This document shows, in pieces, positions 1 through 10,189 of a stretch of DNA of 64,000 bases; the stretch's first letter is position 1; each line of letters begins with the position of its first letter. Below the pieces are notes generated by a model, which was not told the origin of the DNA, did not search any database, and was given only the letters and a program-made list of their open reading frames with translations. The position numbers and the translations under genes were made by a program. Origin of the DNA: Ailanthus altissimus (Eukaryota; Streptophyta; Magnoliopsida; Sapindales; Simaroubaceae); contig OX327699.1 of the NCBI GenBank assembly GCA_946807835.1, forward strand, positions 8,239,001 through 8,303,000. The letters are read 5' to 3'.

Positions 1-690
1 CATACTTGATGCTAATATGTTAAAAGGTGTCAATAACTACTTAGATTGGATGATGAATCTAAAATTTGTTCTTGATTCAAAAAAGCTTGGATACATAATA
101 AATCAGATTATGTCTAAAGGTGTTTTTGAAGCTGCCAATGACGAAGGGGTTCTAACTTATAAGAAATAGGTCGATGGTGATTTGAAAGTCAAGTCTATCT
201 GAATGAGTTATTTAGAGATAGACCACATGTAAAACTCTATAGAATCTCCAAGGCACTATTTTCATTTATGTTGGTTGAAGCAAGTTTGTTCAGTCCCTAT
301 GTACTTAAGATGATTTTCTACATTGAAAAGTTTGAGATTATGGACCTTTTTCTAAACAATAACTTAGGGAATAAATTGATTCTCCAGTCTCTGTCGGGGT
401 CTTTTACACAGTATATTATAAACTTTAACATACAAGGACAAACTCTGACTTATGCTGAGTTGCATAACTTGTTACAAACAATTGAGGATGACATTAAAAA
501 GGGAGATATGACCTTTATAGTTCATATTAGTGCTTCATCTTCCGTCCCAAAGGCTTCTAGGAAGTCTAGAATGAAGAAGAAGGTGAAGAAGACACTATAT
601 TCAAGTCCTCAAAGACAGGTTGTATCCAAGCAGAAAGATCAGAAAAAGAACAAGGGAAAGTGTTTCCACCATAATGATAACAGACATTAG
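1..690 (+). pseudogene. Ty1/copia gag remnant
   Basis: This is the 5' visible end of a degenerate copia polyprotein, cut by the window edge. Translation near base 1 gives a copia-gag-like stretch ending LDWMMNLKFVLDSKKLGY, followed by stops. The best open part is 268-690 (140 codons). It ends in a lysine-rich segment and a CFHHNDNRH stretch that looks like a decayed CCHC zinc knuckle, with the second cysteine replaced. Gag would form the virus-like particle and bind RNA. In-frame stops near 168 and 200 and a frameshift after the knuckle make it non-functional. No 5' LTR or primer site is visible, so they lie outside the window or are lost. Confidence 0.72.
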
Positions 691-699
691 AAAGTCACT

Positions 700-1010
700 G
701 TCCGAAGTATATTGCCACAATCAAGAAGAACCCATCAGGTATTTGTTTTTCTATTATTGACATTTCATTAGCATGTGATGCTTCTAGTGGCTGGGTATTA
801 GATACCGTATGTCTTTCTCACATCTGTAATATGTTATAGGGTCTGAAAGAAATTAAGCATCTGCAGTAGGGAGAAGTCCAACTTCATGTTGGAAATGGTG
901 ATATCTTACAAGTTGAAGCAGTTGAAAATTTTGAATTGATTCTCCCATTTCATCAAACTTTAATATTGTATAATTACTGTTATGTATCAAATATTATTAG
1001 ACAGATTATA
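700..1010 (+). pseudogene. Ty1/copia protease remnant
   Basis: Joining frames after the gag knuckle gives CPKYIATIKKNPSG and then a copia protease-like core, SGWVLDTVCLSHIC. Family proteases carry D-(S/T)-G in this place. Here the glycine is replaced by valine (DTV), so the enzyme would be inactive even without the surrounding stops. Its role would have been cleavage of the copia polyprotein. Position and order (gag, protease, integrase) fit copia, not gypsy. Confidence 0.6.
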
Positions 1011-1149
1011 TCCCTCATTATGTTGACACTGAGGGCTATCATGTATTTATTCTGAACTGTTACCTGTATTTATGTGATGCAGATAATATTTTATTAGCTG
1101 AGTGTTAGGATGAATAGTCATTATATTTTGAATGCTACAAAAAATGTCT

Positions 1150-1990
1150 TAAATGCATAAGTAAACACAGGTAGTAGTTCGGGAGCTTTGAATAACTTAA
1201 AATTGTGGCATATGAGGTTAGGTCATATAGGCATGAGACACCTAACCTGTCTGGTTAAGGATGATCAAATACCTGATTTTATCGTAGAACCCTTAACAGT
1301 TTGTGAATTTTGTATTCGAGGTAAGATGACAAACCCTCTTTTTTTAGGTGTTGGACACCGAGCCACTGATTTATTAGAACTAATTTATAGTGATATATGT
1401 GATCCAATGAATCACACTACTATGGGTAGATTTCGATACTTCGTCATCTTTATCAATGATTTGTTACGATATAGACATGTGTATCTTATGAAACACAAGT
1501 CAAAAATCTTTGAAATGTTAAAAGAATTTTGACAGAAAGTAGAGAATCAAACCAGTATATATATCAAATGCCTTTGATCAGATTGATGCGGTGAATACAT
1601 AAACGGAGAATTCACAGCTTATTTGAAGGAGAATGAGATTCTCGCTCAATACAGTCCTCCATGTACTCATCTACACAATGGTATTTCAGAGAGGAGGAAT
1701 CGGACTTTATTTGATATGGTCCGATTAATGATGAGTTTCACCGATCTTCCAGAATATTTATAGAGTTATGTTCTAGAAATTGTTGCTCACTTGTTGAACA
1801 GAGATCCATCGAAAGCTGTTCCTACTACTCCATATGTGATATGGACTAGGAGAAAATTGAGTCTTAAGTATGTTAAGATTTGGGGTTGTCCTGCTTATGT
1901 AAAAGCTACGCAACAGGATAAACTTGCCCCTAATGGGTATAAGTATCAATACATTTAAGATCCCAAACACTCTGTGGGATATCTAATTTA
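1150..1990 (+). pseudogene. Ty1/copia integrase remnant (GAG-pre-integrase and core)
   Basis: The open stretch 1188-1532 starts with the copia GAG-pre-integrase zinc-binding motif: LWHMRLGH supplies the histidines and VCEFCIRGK the cysteines. The integrase core follows, with YSDICDP holding the first catalytic aspartate and FVIFINDLLRY beyond it. After a stop at 1530 the core continues in broken frames through 1680-1990, including a copia-like TPYVIWTRRKLSLKY stretch. The enzyme would insert cDNA into the host genome. Stops and frameshifts make it dead. Integrase upstream of reverse transcriptase is diagnostic of copia. Confidence 0.75.
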
Positions 1991-2542
1991 TGATTAAGAG
2001 TAACAAAATATGTTTGTTGCTCATAATGCTACCTTCCTAGAGAAACAATCTCTTATGGGTTATGAGGATTATAGAAGGATTGAATTTGATGAAGTAGATC
2101 TAGAAATTAATGAACCAACAATGGAACTACAAACTCAATTGAGTGAAATACCTTTAAAAAACCCTCCACGTAAGTTGAAAAGGATGTCAAAACCACTTGT
2201 AAGGTATAGAATGATTTCTGAAAGTGTTTTTGATGTTTTCTTACTTAAAGAAAAGGATCCTTTGACCTATAGAGATGAGATGTTGGACATCGATTCTGAA
2301 AAATGGCAAGAAGTCATAAAATCCAAAATTGACTCTATGCATGTCAATCAAGTTTGGGACTTAGTTGATCTTACCGAATGAATTGTTCCTATTGGTTGTA
2401 AATGGATTTACAAGTAGAAGTGTGTGCTCGATAAAAAGATAAAGACCTTTTAAGCCCGATCGGTAGCAAAATGTTATGCTAAACAATCTAGGATTGATTA
2501 TAAGAAAAACATTTCACTAGTTGCGATGCTAAAATTGAATCG
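1991..2542 (+). pseudogene. Ty1/copia integrase C-terminus and start of reverse transcriptase
   Basis: The open stretch 2010-2381 (123 codons) covers the copia integrase-RT linker (NMFVAHNATFLEKQSLM) and the beginning of reverse transcriptase (WQEVIKSKIDSMHVNQVWDL, then IVPIGCKWIYK after a stop at 2379). The reading is cut at 2542 by insertion of the gypsy element E1 and resumes at 8751 on the same strand. The TATTC duplication at 2543-2547 and 8746-8750 marks the cut. Confidence 0.75.
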
Positions 2543-2547
2543 TATTC

Positions 2548-3257
2548 TGATGTGCCTTGATTTATAACAAAATTAAATTGCAAAGTTGATGGAGGATAAA
2601 ACTAAATAGATACCTTGATAAGTCGAATGGACGCCACAAGGATCAGTTTAGGGTTTTGACGCCACACTCTTGATGATCAAAGAGTGATAAGTCAGCAACT
2701 ATCTTCAAGAGTTGAAAAACTTGAGAAGACAATTTTGAGAGGGAAATAGCTCTTCTATTTCGTGCTTCCAATTTCAAAATGAGGCAACTGCCTCTACAAG
2801 ACTTTTACATGCCTTATATAGGCTTACAAAATGAGGTGAAACCCTAATGTTACCTAATAAGCTTAAAAAGGCCCAAAATAAGCCCAATATGACTTAACAA
2901 TTTTAAAACAAAACTAACAAGTTCAAAATAGCCCAAATACATAAAAGTAGTAACATAAGAAGTAAATAAAGCCCAATAGCATGAAAAGAAAGCCCTTAGC
3001 TGCTTCTTAAAGCCCAACGTCATCAAACGTCTCTAAATCACGTCCCAATCTCAAATTGAAGACAAATAAATACATTTAGCTCGTTTCCATTCAGATCGCA
3101 AGCTTCTAATCCCATAGAAGCTTCAATAGCTCCAATTTGACTACTTATGGCCCTTTGAAGCTGTTTAGCCTTAGCCCTTGTTATTGGACCATCTGAAATC
3201 TCCTTTACGCTCAGCTTGCCTTCTTGAGTTGATTTAGTACCTTCATGATGCACATCA
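2548..3257 (-). repeat. E1 3' LTR
   Basis: 710-bp LTR from TGATGTGC (2548) to GCACATCA (3257). It is the 3' LTR because the coding strand is minus. It contains the last 72 codons and stop of the polyprotein (3038-3256). It reads as identical to the 5' LTR at 8036-8745. Confidence 0.95.
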
Positions 3258-6200
3258 TCACCCCCGGGCAGAGAATGATTTGCCCTCAAATCAGAATCTT
3301 CTAAATCTTCCAAATAAGGAGATAAGTCCTTCACATTAAAAGTGGCTGAAACATTGTAATCACCAGGAAGGTCAACTTTGTAAGCATTACTATTTACCTT
3401 CTCTATAATACGAAAAGGTCCATCAACTCTTGGCATCAGCTTGGACTTTCGCTTGCTAGGAAATCTTCCCTTGCTAAGATGAATCCAAACAAGATCACCA
3501 GGTTCAAAGCTAATCATTTTCCGTCCTTTATTAGCATGCTTAACATACCTAGCTGTTTTCTCCTCAATATGAATTCGAACCTGCTCATGAAGCTTCTTCA
3601 TCAATTCTGCCTTCTTAACACCATCCATAGATGTCCTCTCATTAATTGGAATAGGAACAAGGTCAATAGGAACAAATGGATTAAATCCATACACAATCTC
3701 AAATGGTGAAAATTTTGTAGCCCCATGCACACTGCGATTATATGCAAACTCTACAATAGGCAAACAAGTATCCCAACTCTTTAAGTTCTTGTTTATAACA
3801 GCCCGTAATAAAGAAGATAGAGTACGGTTCACTACCTCAGTTTGCCCATCAGTTTGTGGATGACAAGCAGTACTGAAAAGCAACTTTGTTCCAAGCTTCT
3901 TCCAAAGCGTCTTCCAAAAATAGCTTAAGAACTTTGTATCACGATCAGAGACAATGCTTTTAGGGATTCCATGCAAACGTACAATTTCCCTAAAAAACAA
4001 ATCAGCAATATGAATAGCATCATCAGTTTTGTTACAAGGAATAAAGTGTGACATTTTGGAGAACCGATCAACCACAACCATCACTGAATCCTTCCCACGC
4101 TGTGTTCTAGGTAATCCAAGCACAAAATCCATACTAATATCCATCCATGGTTGCTCTGGGATAGGTAAAGGCATATATAGTCCATATGCATTCTCTTTAC
4201 CCTTAGCTTTCTTGCAATTTACACATCTTTCAACAACTTTATGAACATCCCGCAGCATATTAGGCCAAAAGAAGTGCTCTTTCAGTAGCTCATAAGTTTT
4301 CTTCTCCCCAAAATGACCACTAAGACCACCCCCATGAGCCTCACGCACAAGCAACTCACGTAAGGATCCTGAAGGTATACACATTCTGCCCAACTTGAAC
4401 AAGTAACCATCATGCACAAAGAACCCATCACAAGCTCCTTTAGCACATTTAGACATCATATTAGCAAAGTATGAATCACTGGTATATTGTTCTTTCACCT
4501 GTTCAAAACCCAAAAGCCTTGCATTTAACATAGAAATCAATGCATACCTCCTAGAAAGAGCATCAGCAATGACATTAGTTTGCCCCTTCTTGTATTTTAT
4601 GACATATGGAAATGGCTCCATGAACTCTACCCATTTGGCATGTCTTCTATTCAGCTTGTTCTGCCCTTTAAGATACTTTAATGATTCATGGTCAGTATGA
4701 ATAACGAACTCTTTAGGTAATAAATAATGCTGCCATACCTCGAGAGCCCGAATCAATGCATAAAACTCCTTGTCATAAATAGAGTAGTTTAACCGTGCCC
4801 CATTCAGCTTCTCACTAAAGAAAGCAATTGGCCTCTTTTCTTGCATCAACACAGCCCCAATACCGACCCCTGAAGCATCACACTCTATTTCAAATGTTTT
4901 AGCAAAATCGGGAAGTGCTAAAACTGGAGCAGAACATAATTGTTCTTTTATCAGTTCAAATGACTTCTGTGCATTCTCATTCCACCTAAACTCATTTCCC
5001 TTTTTCAAACACTCTGTCATAGGCGCAACAATAGAACTAAAGTCTTTAATAAATCGCCTATAGAAAGAGGCTAAACCATGAAAACTTCTCACATCCGCAA
5101 CACCAGTAGGTTTAGGCCAATCACGAATTGCCTTAACCTTCTCCTCATCAACCTTAATTCCGCTACCAGAAACAACATACCCCAAAAAGATAACACTATC
5201 TTGGCAGAAATAGCACTTCTTGATGTTTCCATACAACTTAGCATCACGCAAGGTCTCAAATACAGCCATAAGATGTTTCACATGATCATCTAAAGTTTTA
5301 CTATAGATCAAGATATCATCAAAATAGACCACAACAAACAGCCCAATAAACTTCCTCAAAACATGGTTCATAAGTCTCATAAATGTACTAGGTGCATTAG
5401 AAAGCCCAAACGGCATCACCATCCACTCATACAATCCATGCTTAGTTTTAAAGGCTGTTTTCCATTCATCACCTTCTTTCATCCTAATTTGGTGATATCC
5501 ACTCATCAAATCAACTTTAGAAAAATAAACAGCACCATGCAATTCATCAAGCATATCATCAAGTCTAGGAATAGGGAATCGATACTTAACCGTTATCTTG
5601 TTGATAGCCCGACTGTCCACACACATTCTCATGGTACCATCCTTCTTTGGAACAAGCAAAGTAGGCACTGAACAAGGACTAAGTGACTCACGCACATAGC
5701 CCCTCTCTAAGAGCTCACCAACTTGCCTTTTGATCTCCTTTGCTTCCTCCGGATTACATCTATATGCTGGTCTATTTGGAAGTGAAGCTCCAGGCACCAA
5801 ATCAATTTGATGCTCTATCCCTCGAATAGGTGGTAATCCCAATGGTAGCTCTTCTGGAAATACATCTTTGAACTCTTCAAGCAACTCCACAACCTGCCTT
5901 GGCAAATCCAAACCCTCCACTTGCAATAAAGGCTTTGCCCAAGTCATGAAAACAACCCCCACAGAAGCTAGTGCTTGCTCAACATCTCCCTTTTTGGCTA
6001 ACATTAACCCTTTACCAGATTCCATCATCTTCCTTTGATTCTGCAACTGATCTTCTCTAACTTGTTGAGAACTCAATGGCATCAAATTCACTTTCTTCCC
6101 ATTCAGCACAAATGAATAAGTGTTCCTTCGTCCATTATAAGTCACATCATTATCAAATTGCCATGGGCGTCCTAATAACACATGACTAGCTGTCATCGGA

Positions 6201-7666
6201 ACCACATCACATAAAACCTCATCATGAAAGGTTTTAATGGAGAATGGAACCCGAACCTGTCTTGTAACTTGAATCTCTCCCTTATCATTAAGCCAATGTA
6301 ATTTGTATGGTTTTGGATGTGGAACAGTAGTTAATCCCAGTTTCTCCACTAAAGTAATGGATGCAACATTGGTGCAACTACCATTATCAATGATCATGGC
6401 ACAAACCTTATCTCGGATTTGACATCTTGTATGAAAGATGTTTTCGCGCTGTTCCAAACCAATATCAACTTCAGCACTCAAAATCCTTTGAATAACTAAT
6501 AAATTTCCCTCCATTGGCTCAAGATTCTCTTCTTGTTCAGTCACTTCGACTTTAGATTCCTCTTCCATCTCAGCTTCATCTTCACTTACAAGCTCTCCAT
6601 ACTTCCCTTGTAAAACCATCACCCTCTTATTCGGACATTCAGAAGCAATATGCCCATTTCCCAAGCACTTGAAACACTTGATGTCTCGCGATCTCCTGGA
6701 AAATTGAGGTTCAAATACCTTCTCCTTTCCTTTCAATGAACCTGAACTAACACTTCCTTTACTGAACTCCACTTTCTCATCACGTTTAGGTGTGTTCCAT
6801 GTTCGCGAAGGTGAAGAAATAGCCTTTGTATTACTTGTTGTAGTTGACCTCATATGGATACCCCCTCTATTCTGCTGTCTTTCTACTTTAGTTGCAAGCT
6901 TTATGACATCCTCAAGAAATATAAAGGGCTGTAACTCAACAACATTAGCTATGTCCCTCTTCAATCCATCAAGGAATCTAGCTATTGTTTGCTCTTGAGG
7001 TTCATTTAAATCACAGCGAATTAGCAACAGCTCAAATTCTTTCACATACTCCTCCACACTCAAGGAACCTTGCCGCAAAGTCTGGAGTTTGATGTATAAT
7101 TCTTGTTTATAGTAATCCGGAACAAATCTCTTCTTCATTAATCTTTTCATAAGTGGCCAGCTTGTAACTTCTTCTTCGTCATCCCTTCTTCGCTGAGTTT
7201 TTAAGTTTTCCCACCACAAAAGTGCGTAATCGGTAAACTCAAGTGCTGCTACCTTACACTTCTTTGCCTCAGGATACTCATGCCAATCAAACACCCTTTC
7301 TACCTTCTGAACCCATTCAAGATACTCCTCAGGAGAACTAGTACCTCTAAATGGTGGTATATTAAGTTTGATACCACTAGTAGGGTCATTTTGCTGCCTC
7401 CTTATCCTACCCCTATCTTCAGCCTCATCATCCCTATTTGGCTCATCTCCAGCATTCCCTAGGTCATTTTGAGGTACCCTATGCCCTACCCGCCTTTGTT
7501 GGGGTTGCAAAGTGTTTCTTTGCATCATTTCTATAATTGCAGCAAGTTGTCCACGAATTTCAGTAATCTCACCTCGAAATTCATCATGAGCTCGTTGTAA
7601 GCCCACGAGTTGAGCTTGTTCTAAACTCAATCCCTTTGGTACTCTACTTGCATCATCATCAGCCAT
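3038..7666 (-). CDS. gag-pol: E1 gag-pol polyprotein, intact
   Basis: A single uninterrupted frame. I start it at the methionine at 7666 ([12 protein letters not shown]) because this start is kept in E2a and, with one substitution, in E3 (MTDDDAS) and E2b (MVDDDAS); an in-frame methionine 15 codons upstream (7711) is not conserved. Counting from that upstream methionine: gag about 110-290; CCHC knuckle [14 protein letters not shown] at 346-359; protease around D442 (motif DNG) with LLGRPWQFD at 512-520; reverse transcriptase about 640-860 with YFDD at 796-799; RNase H residues D945, E982, D1007 and D1050; integrase zinc residues H1126, H1133, C1163 and C1166; integrase D1195, D1256 and E1292 (35 residues between the last two); GPF module from 1431. 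Residues 1486-1557 are LTR-encoded. All listed catalytic residues are present, so it may be functional. Confidence 0.95.
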   Translation of the reverse strand: MADDDASRVPKGLSLEQAQLVGLQRAHDEFRGEITEIRGQLAAIIEMMQRNTLQPQQRRVGHRVPQNDLGNAGDEPNRDDEAEDRGRIRRQQNDPTSGIKLNIPPFRGTSSPEEYLEWVQKVERVFDWHEYPEAKKCKVAALEFTDYALLWWENLKTQRRRDDEEEVTSWPLMKRLMKKRFVPDYYKQELYIKLQTLRQGSLSVEEYVKEFELLLIRCDLNEPQEQTIARFLDGLKRDIANVVELQPFIFLEDVIKLATKVERQQNRGGIHMRSTTTSNTKAISSPSRTWNTPKRDEKVEFSKGSVSSGSLKGKEKVFEPQFSRRSRDIKCFKCLGNGHIASECPNKRVMVLQGKYGELVSEDEAEMEEESKVEVTEQEENLEPMEGNLLVIQRILSAEVDIGLEQRENIFHTRCQIRDKVCAMIIDNGSCTNVASITLVEKLGLTTVPHPKPYKLHWLNDKGEIQVTRQVRVPFSIKTFHDEVLCDVVPMTASHVLLGRPWQFDNDVTYNGRRNTYSFVLNGKKVNLMPLSSQQVREDQLQNQRKMMESGKGLMLAKKGDVEQALASVGVVFMTWAKPLLQVEGLDLPRQVVELLEEFKDVFPEELPLGLPPIRGIEHQIDLVPGASLPNRPAYRCNPEEAKEIKRQVGELLERGYVRESLSPCSVPTLLVPKKDGTMRMCVDSRAINKITVKYRFPIPRLDDMLDELHGAVYFSKVDLMSGYHQIRMKEGDEWKTAFKTKHGLYEWMVMPFGLSNAPSTFMRLMNHVLRKFIGLFVVVYFDDILIYSKTLDDHVKHLMAVFETLRDAKLYGNIKKCYFCQDSVIFLGYVVSGSGIKVDEEKVKAIRDWPKPTGVADVRSFHGLASFYRRFIKDFSSIVAPMTECLKKGNEFRWNENAQKSFELIKEQLCSAPVLALPDFAKTFEIECDASGVGIGAVLMQEKRPIAFFSEKLNGARLNYSIYDKEFYALIRALEVWQHYLLPKEFVIHTDHESLKYLKGQNKLNRRHAKWVEFMEPFPYVIKYKKGQTNVIADALSRRYALISMLNARLLGFEQVKEQYTSDSYFANMMSKCAKGACDGFFVHDGYLFKLGRMCIPSGSLRELLVREAHGGGLSGHFGEKKTYELLKEHFFWPNMLRDVHKVVERCVNCKKAKGKENAYGLYMPLPIPEQPWMDISMDFVLGLPRTQRGKDSVMVVVDRFSKMSHFIPCNKTDDAIHIADLFFREIVRLHGIPKSIVSDRDTKFLSYFWKTLWKKLGTKLLFSTACHPQTDGQTEVVNRTLSSLLRAVINKNLKSWDTCLPIVEFAYNRSVHGATKFSPFEIVYGFNPFVPIDLVPIPINERTSMDGVKKAELMKKLHEQVRIHIEEKTARYVKHANKGRKMISFEPGDLVWIHLSKGRFPSKRKSKLMPRVDGPFRIIEKVNSNAYKVDLPGDYNVSATFNVKDLSPYLEDLEDSDLRANHSLPGGDDVHHEGTKSTQEGKLSVKEISDGPITRAKAKQLQRAISSQIGAIEASMGLEACDLNGNELNVFICLQFEIGT
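3258..3268 (-). promoter_or_regulatory. E1 polypurine tract
   Basis: On the minus strand the sequence next to the 3' LTR is CCCGGGGGTGA. The purine run GGGGGTGA ends exactly where TGATGTGC begins, the expected plus-strand DNA primer. It is simultaneously coding, for Gly-Gly-Asp of the polyprotein. The same tract occurs at the matching place in E2a, E2b and, with one change (CCCAGGGGTGA), in E3. Confidence 0.75.
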
Positions 7667-8035
7667 TATTAACAAAAACCCCAAACAAGTATGAACAATT
7701 GAACAACACAACCAGTAGCTAAAACACTCTTCTCAAACTGAATTTTCCACCAATTCAGTAAATACAATCAGATAGCAACAATTTACTCAAATTCGAAATT
7801 TCCAGGTTCACAAAATTTCCAGGTTCAAGAACAATTTAATTCAGCCAACCCATCTCCAGTTCACAAACTACTAAGAATTAATTTTAATGCTTCAGAGTTG
7901 CAATTCAACTCCTCAAATATTAGAGACCCAAACTGATAATAACCCCACGAAATTATATAACACAAAAAATAGCAAGACACCTTCAATAGCTAAAACTTCA
8001 GTTTGCACACTGAAATCCTGTGCTCTGATACCAGA
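7667..8035 (-). other. E1 5' untranslated leader
   Basis: About 370 bp between the 5' LTR and the conserved start codon. It holds the primer binding site at its LTR end. No other open frame or repeat is evident apart from a short duplicated AAATTTCCAGGTTCA stretch near 7797-7825. Confidence 0.7.
8022..8033 (-). promoter_or_regulatory. E1 primer binding site (tRNA-iMet type)
   Basis: The minus strand reads TGGTATCAGAGC two bases inside the 5' LTR. From established knowledge this matches the 3' end of plant initiator methionine tRNA, the commonest primer of plant LTR elements. E2a and E3 have the same 12-mer; E2b has TAGTATCAGAGC. Confidence 0.92.
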
Positions 8036-8745
8036 TGATGTGCCTTGATTTATAACAAAATTAAATTGCAAAGTTGATGGAGGATAAAACTAAATAGATA
8101 CCTTGATAAGTCGAATGGACGCCACAAGGATCAGTTTAGGGTTTTGACGCCACACTCTTGATGATCAAAGAGTGATAAGTCAGCAACTATCTTCAAGAGT
8201 TGAAAAACTTGAGAAGACAATTTTGAGAGGGAAATAGCTCTTCTATTTCGTGCTTCCAATTTCAAAATGAGGCAACTGCCTCTACAAGACTTTTACATGC
8301 CTTATATAGGCTTACAAAATGAGGTGAAACCCTAATGTTACCTAATAAGCTTAAAAAGGCCCAAAATAAGCCCAATATGACTTAACAATTTTAAAACAAA
8401 ACTAACAAGTTCAAAATAGCCCAAATACATAAAAGTAGTAACATAAGAAGTAAATAAAGCCCAATAGCATGAAAAGAAAGCCCTTAGCTGCTTCTTAAAG
8501 CCCAACGTCATCAAACGTCTCTAAATCACGTCCCAATCTCAAATTGAAGACAAATAAATACATTTAGCTCGTTTCCATTCAGATCGCAAGCTTCTAATCC
8601 CATAGAAGCTTCAATAGCTCCAATTTGACTACTTATGGCCCTTTGAAGCTGTTTAGCCTTAGCCCTTGTTATTGGACCATCTGAAATCTCCTTTACGCTC
8701 AGCTTGCCTTCTTGAGTTGATTTAGTACCTTCATGATGCACATCA
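8036..8745 (-). repeat. E1 5' LTR
   Basis: 710-bp LTR with the same termini as the 3' copy. It carries a promoter TATA box and, at its start, a second copy of the polyprotein tail (open from 8741 to 8526, beginning MHHEG). That copy lies upstream of the primer site and is out of context for translation of the main frame. Confidence 0.95.
8299..8312 (-). promoter_or_regulatory. E1 LTR core promoter (TATA box)
   Basis: The minus strand carries CCTATATAAGGC within the 5' LTR, about 435 bp from its start. This is a strong plant TATA consensus, with transcription expected about 30 bp downstream. The same element is kept in the other 5' LTRs at 22004-22014 (plus), 32911-32920 (minus) and 41620-41629 (minus). 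Confidence 0.75.
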
Positions 8746-8750
8746 TATTC

Positions 8751-9995
8751 TATTGGCTATTGTTGCATACTATAATTTTAAGAACTGACAGATGGATGTA
8801 AAGATAGCTTTCCTGAATGGAAATCTCAAGGAAGAGATTTACATGGAGTAGCCTAAAAGTTTTACATCCAGCCTAACTTCTAATTTGGTATGTAAACTAA
8901 AGTAGTCTATTTATGGACTTAAGCAAGATTCCCAAATTTAAAATCTTCATTTTGATGAAGTAATCAGAAGGTCTAGTTTTGTCAAAAGTAAAGAGGAAGC
9001 GTGAGTGTACAAAAAGGTCAGTGTAAGCTTGATTTTCTTTCTTGTTATTTATGTAGATGACATACTTATTATTGGAAACGATATTGATATGTTTTAATCA
9101 TTCAAGAGTTATTTAAGTAAGAACTTCTCCATACAAAATTTGGGTGAGGCTTTCTGTATACTTGGTATAAAATTTTATAGAGATAGAGTTAAGAGGCTGA
9201 TAGGACTCTCTTAATCTTCATACATATAAAATATTCATAGAAGGTATAACTTCGCTAACTATAAGATAATTAGCGTACCTTTCAAATATACATTCATCTT
9301 TCTAGAAGAATGTCTCATAAAACGGAAGTTAAAAAAGTTAGAATCTCTAACATACCATATGCATCAGTAGTAGGTAGCTTGATGTATGCTATATTATATA
9401 TGAGACCTGACATCAGTATAGTTGTAAGTGTTATATGTCGGTATTAGTCTGATCCAGGCAGCAACAATTTAATGGCCGTAAAACATATCTCAAAATACCT
9501 TAAGGGTACAACGAATAAGTTTCTATTTTATAGAGAAAGTAACTTGCAAGTGAAGGGATACATTAACTTAGACTTCTAATCTAATTTAGATGATAGAAAG
9601 TCTGCATCTATATATGTGTTTCTTCTCAATGGTGCTGCAGTTAGTTAGAAAAGTGTCAAGCAAGCATCCACAGCTAATTCTACCACAAACGAAGAATACA
9701 AATTGGCTTCAAAAGCTGTAAAGGAAGCAGTGTGAATACGCAAGTTTGTCACAGAGATCGGAGTAATCCCAAGTTTAATAGATCCTATCCCATTATTTTG
9801 TGACAACAATGAGGCAATAGCTAAAGTAAAAGAGCCAAAGGCACACCAAAAGTCTAATCATGTGGAGAGGAAATACCACAAAATTAGAAAAACCTTGGCT
9901 AAAGGAGATGTAATAGTTTCTAGAGTAAATTCTATAGATTATGTAGTGGACCCGCTCATTAAAGCCTTAACTCTTAGAGTATTTGAGAAACACAT
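8751..9995 (+). pseudogene. Ty1/copia reverse transcriptase and RNase H remnant
   Basis: Continuation of the copia element cut at 2542. It contains decayed RT text (QMDVKIAFLNGNLKEEIYM at about 8790-8850, with stops), a YVDD-like stretch near 9050, the RH-connecting ISKYLKGTTN near 9490, and RNase H/C-terminal text (TTNEEYKLASKAVKEA, FCDNNEAIAK, then VDPLIKALTLRVFEKHM). These enzymes copy the RNA into DNA. Several stops and frameshifts are present. No 3' LTR follows, so the element is truncated after the polyprotein. Confidence 0.8.
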
Positions 9996-10189
9996 GACAA
10001 CGATGGGTGAATCTGTCCTCTTATTTTCTCTTTCATTTTTAACCTCTCTTTTGTTTTCTTTTTGATTTTCACTTGTTTTCTTTTTCTCACTCTTTTTTTT
10101 TTGCTCTTTTTGTAATCTCACTTGATCTTTATAGACCTGCTTTGGTGACCAAGGGACTAGAGTGATTATTTTTGATTAAGTATAAATGA
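9996..10189. other. Pyrimidine-rich spacer, unassigned
   Basis: T/C-rich stretch (long T runs at 10020-10110) after the copia C-terminus. It may be the copia untranslated 3' region. No gene or LTR terminus is seen. Confidence 0.4.

Larger units (their letters stand above)
2548..8745 (-). mobile_element. E1: complete CRM-like Ty3/gypsy retrotransposon
   Basis: A full-length minus-strand LTR element of 6198 bp. Both LTRs are 710 bp, begin TGATGTGC and end GCACATCA (a perfect 8-bp inverted terminus in this orientation), and I find no difference between them by eye. The 5-bp target duplication TATTC lies at 2543-2547 and 8746-8750. Primer site, polypurine tract, promoter TATA box and one uninterrupted polyprotein are present. 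It sits inside the reverse transcriptase of an old copia element. Protein features (RNase H/integrase wording and a polyprotein that enters the LTR) match my knowledge of the CRM chromovirus clade; the clade call is inference, while the element structure is directly visible. Confidence 0.95.

Noticed and set aside
8022..8033. tRNA gene fragments at the TGGTATCAGAGC sites
   Set aside because: Only the 12-18-base primer complement is present, next to LTR ends. No cloverleaf sequence follows.
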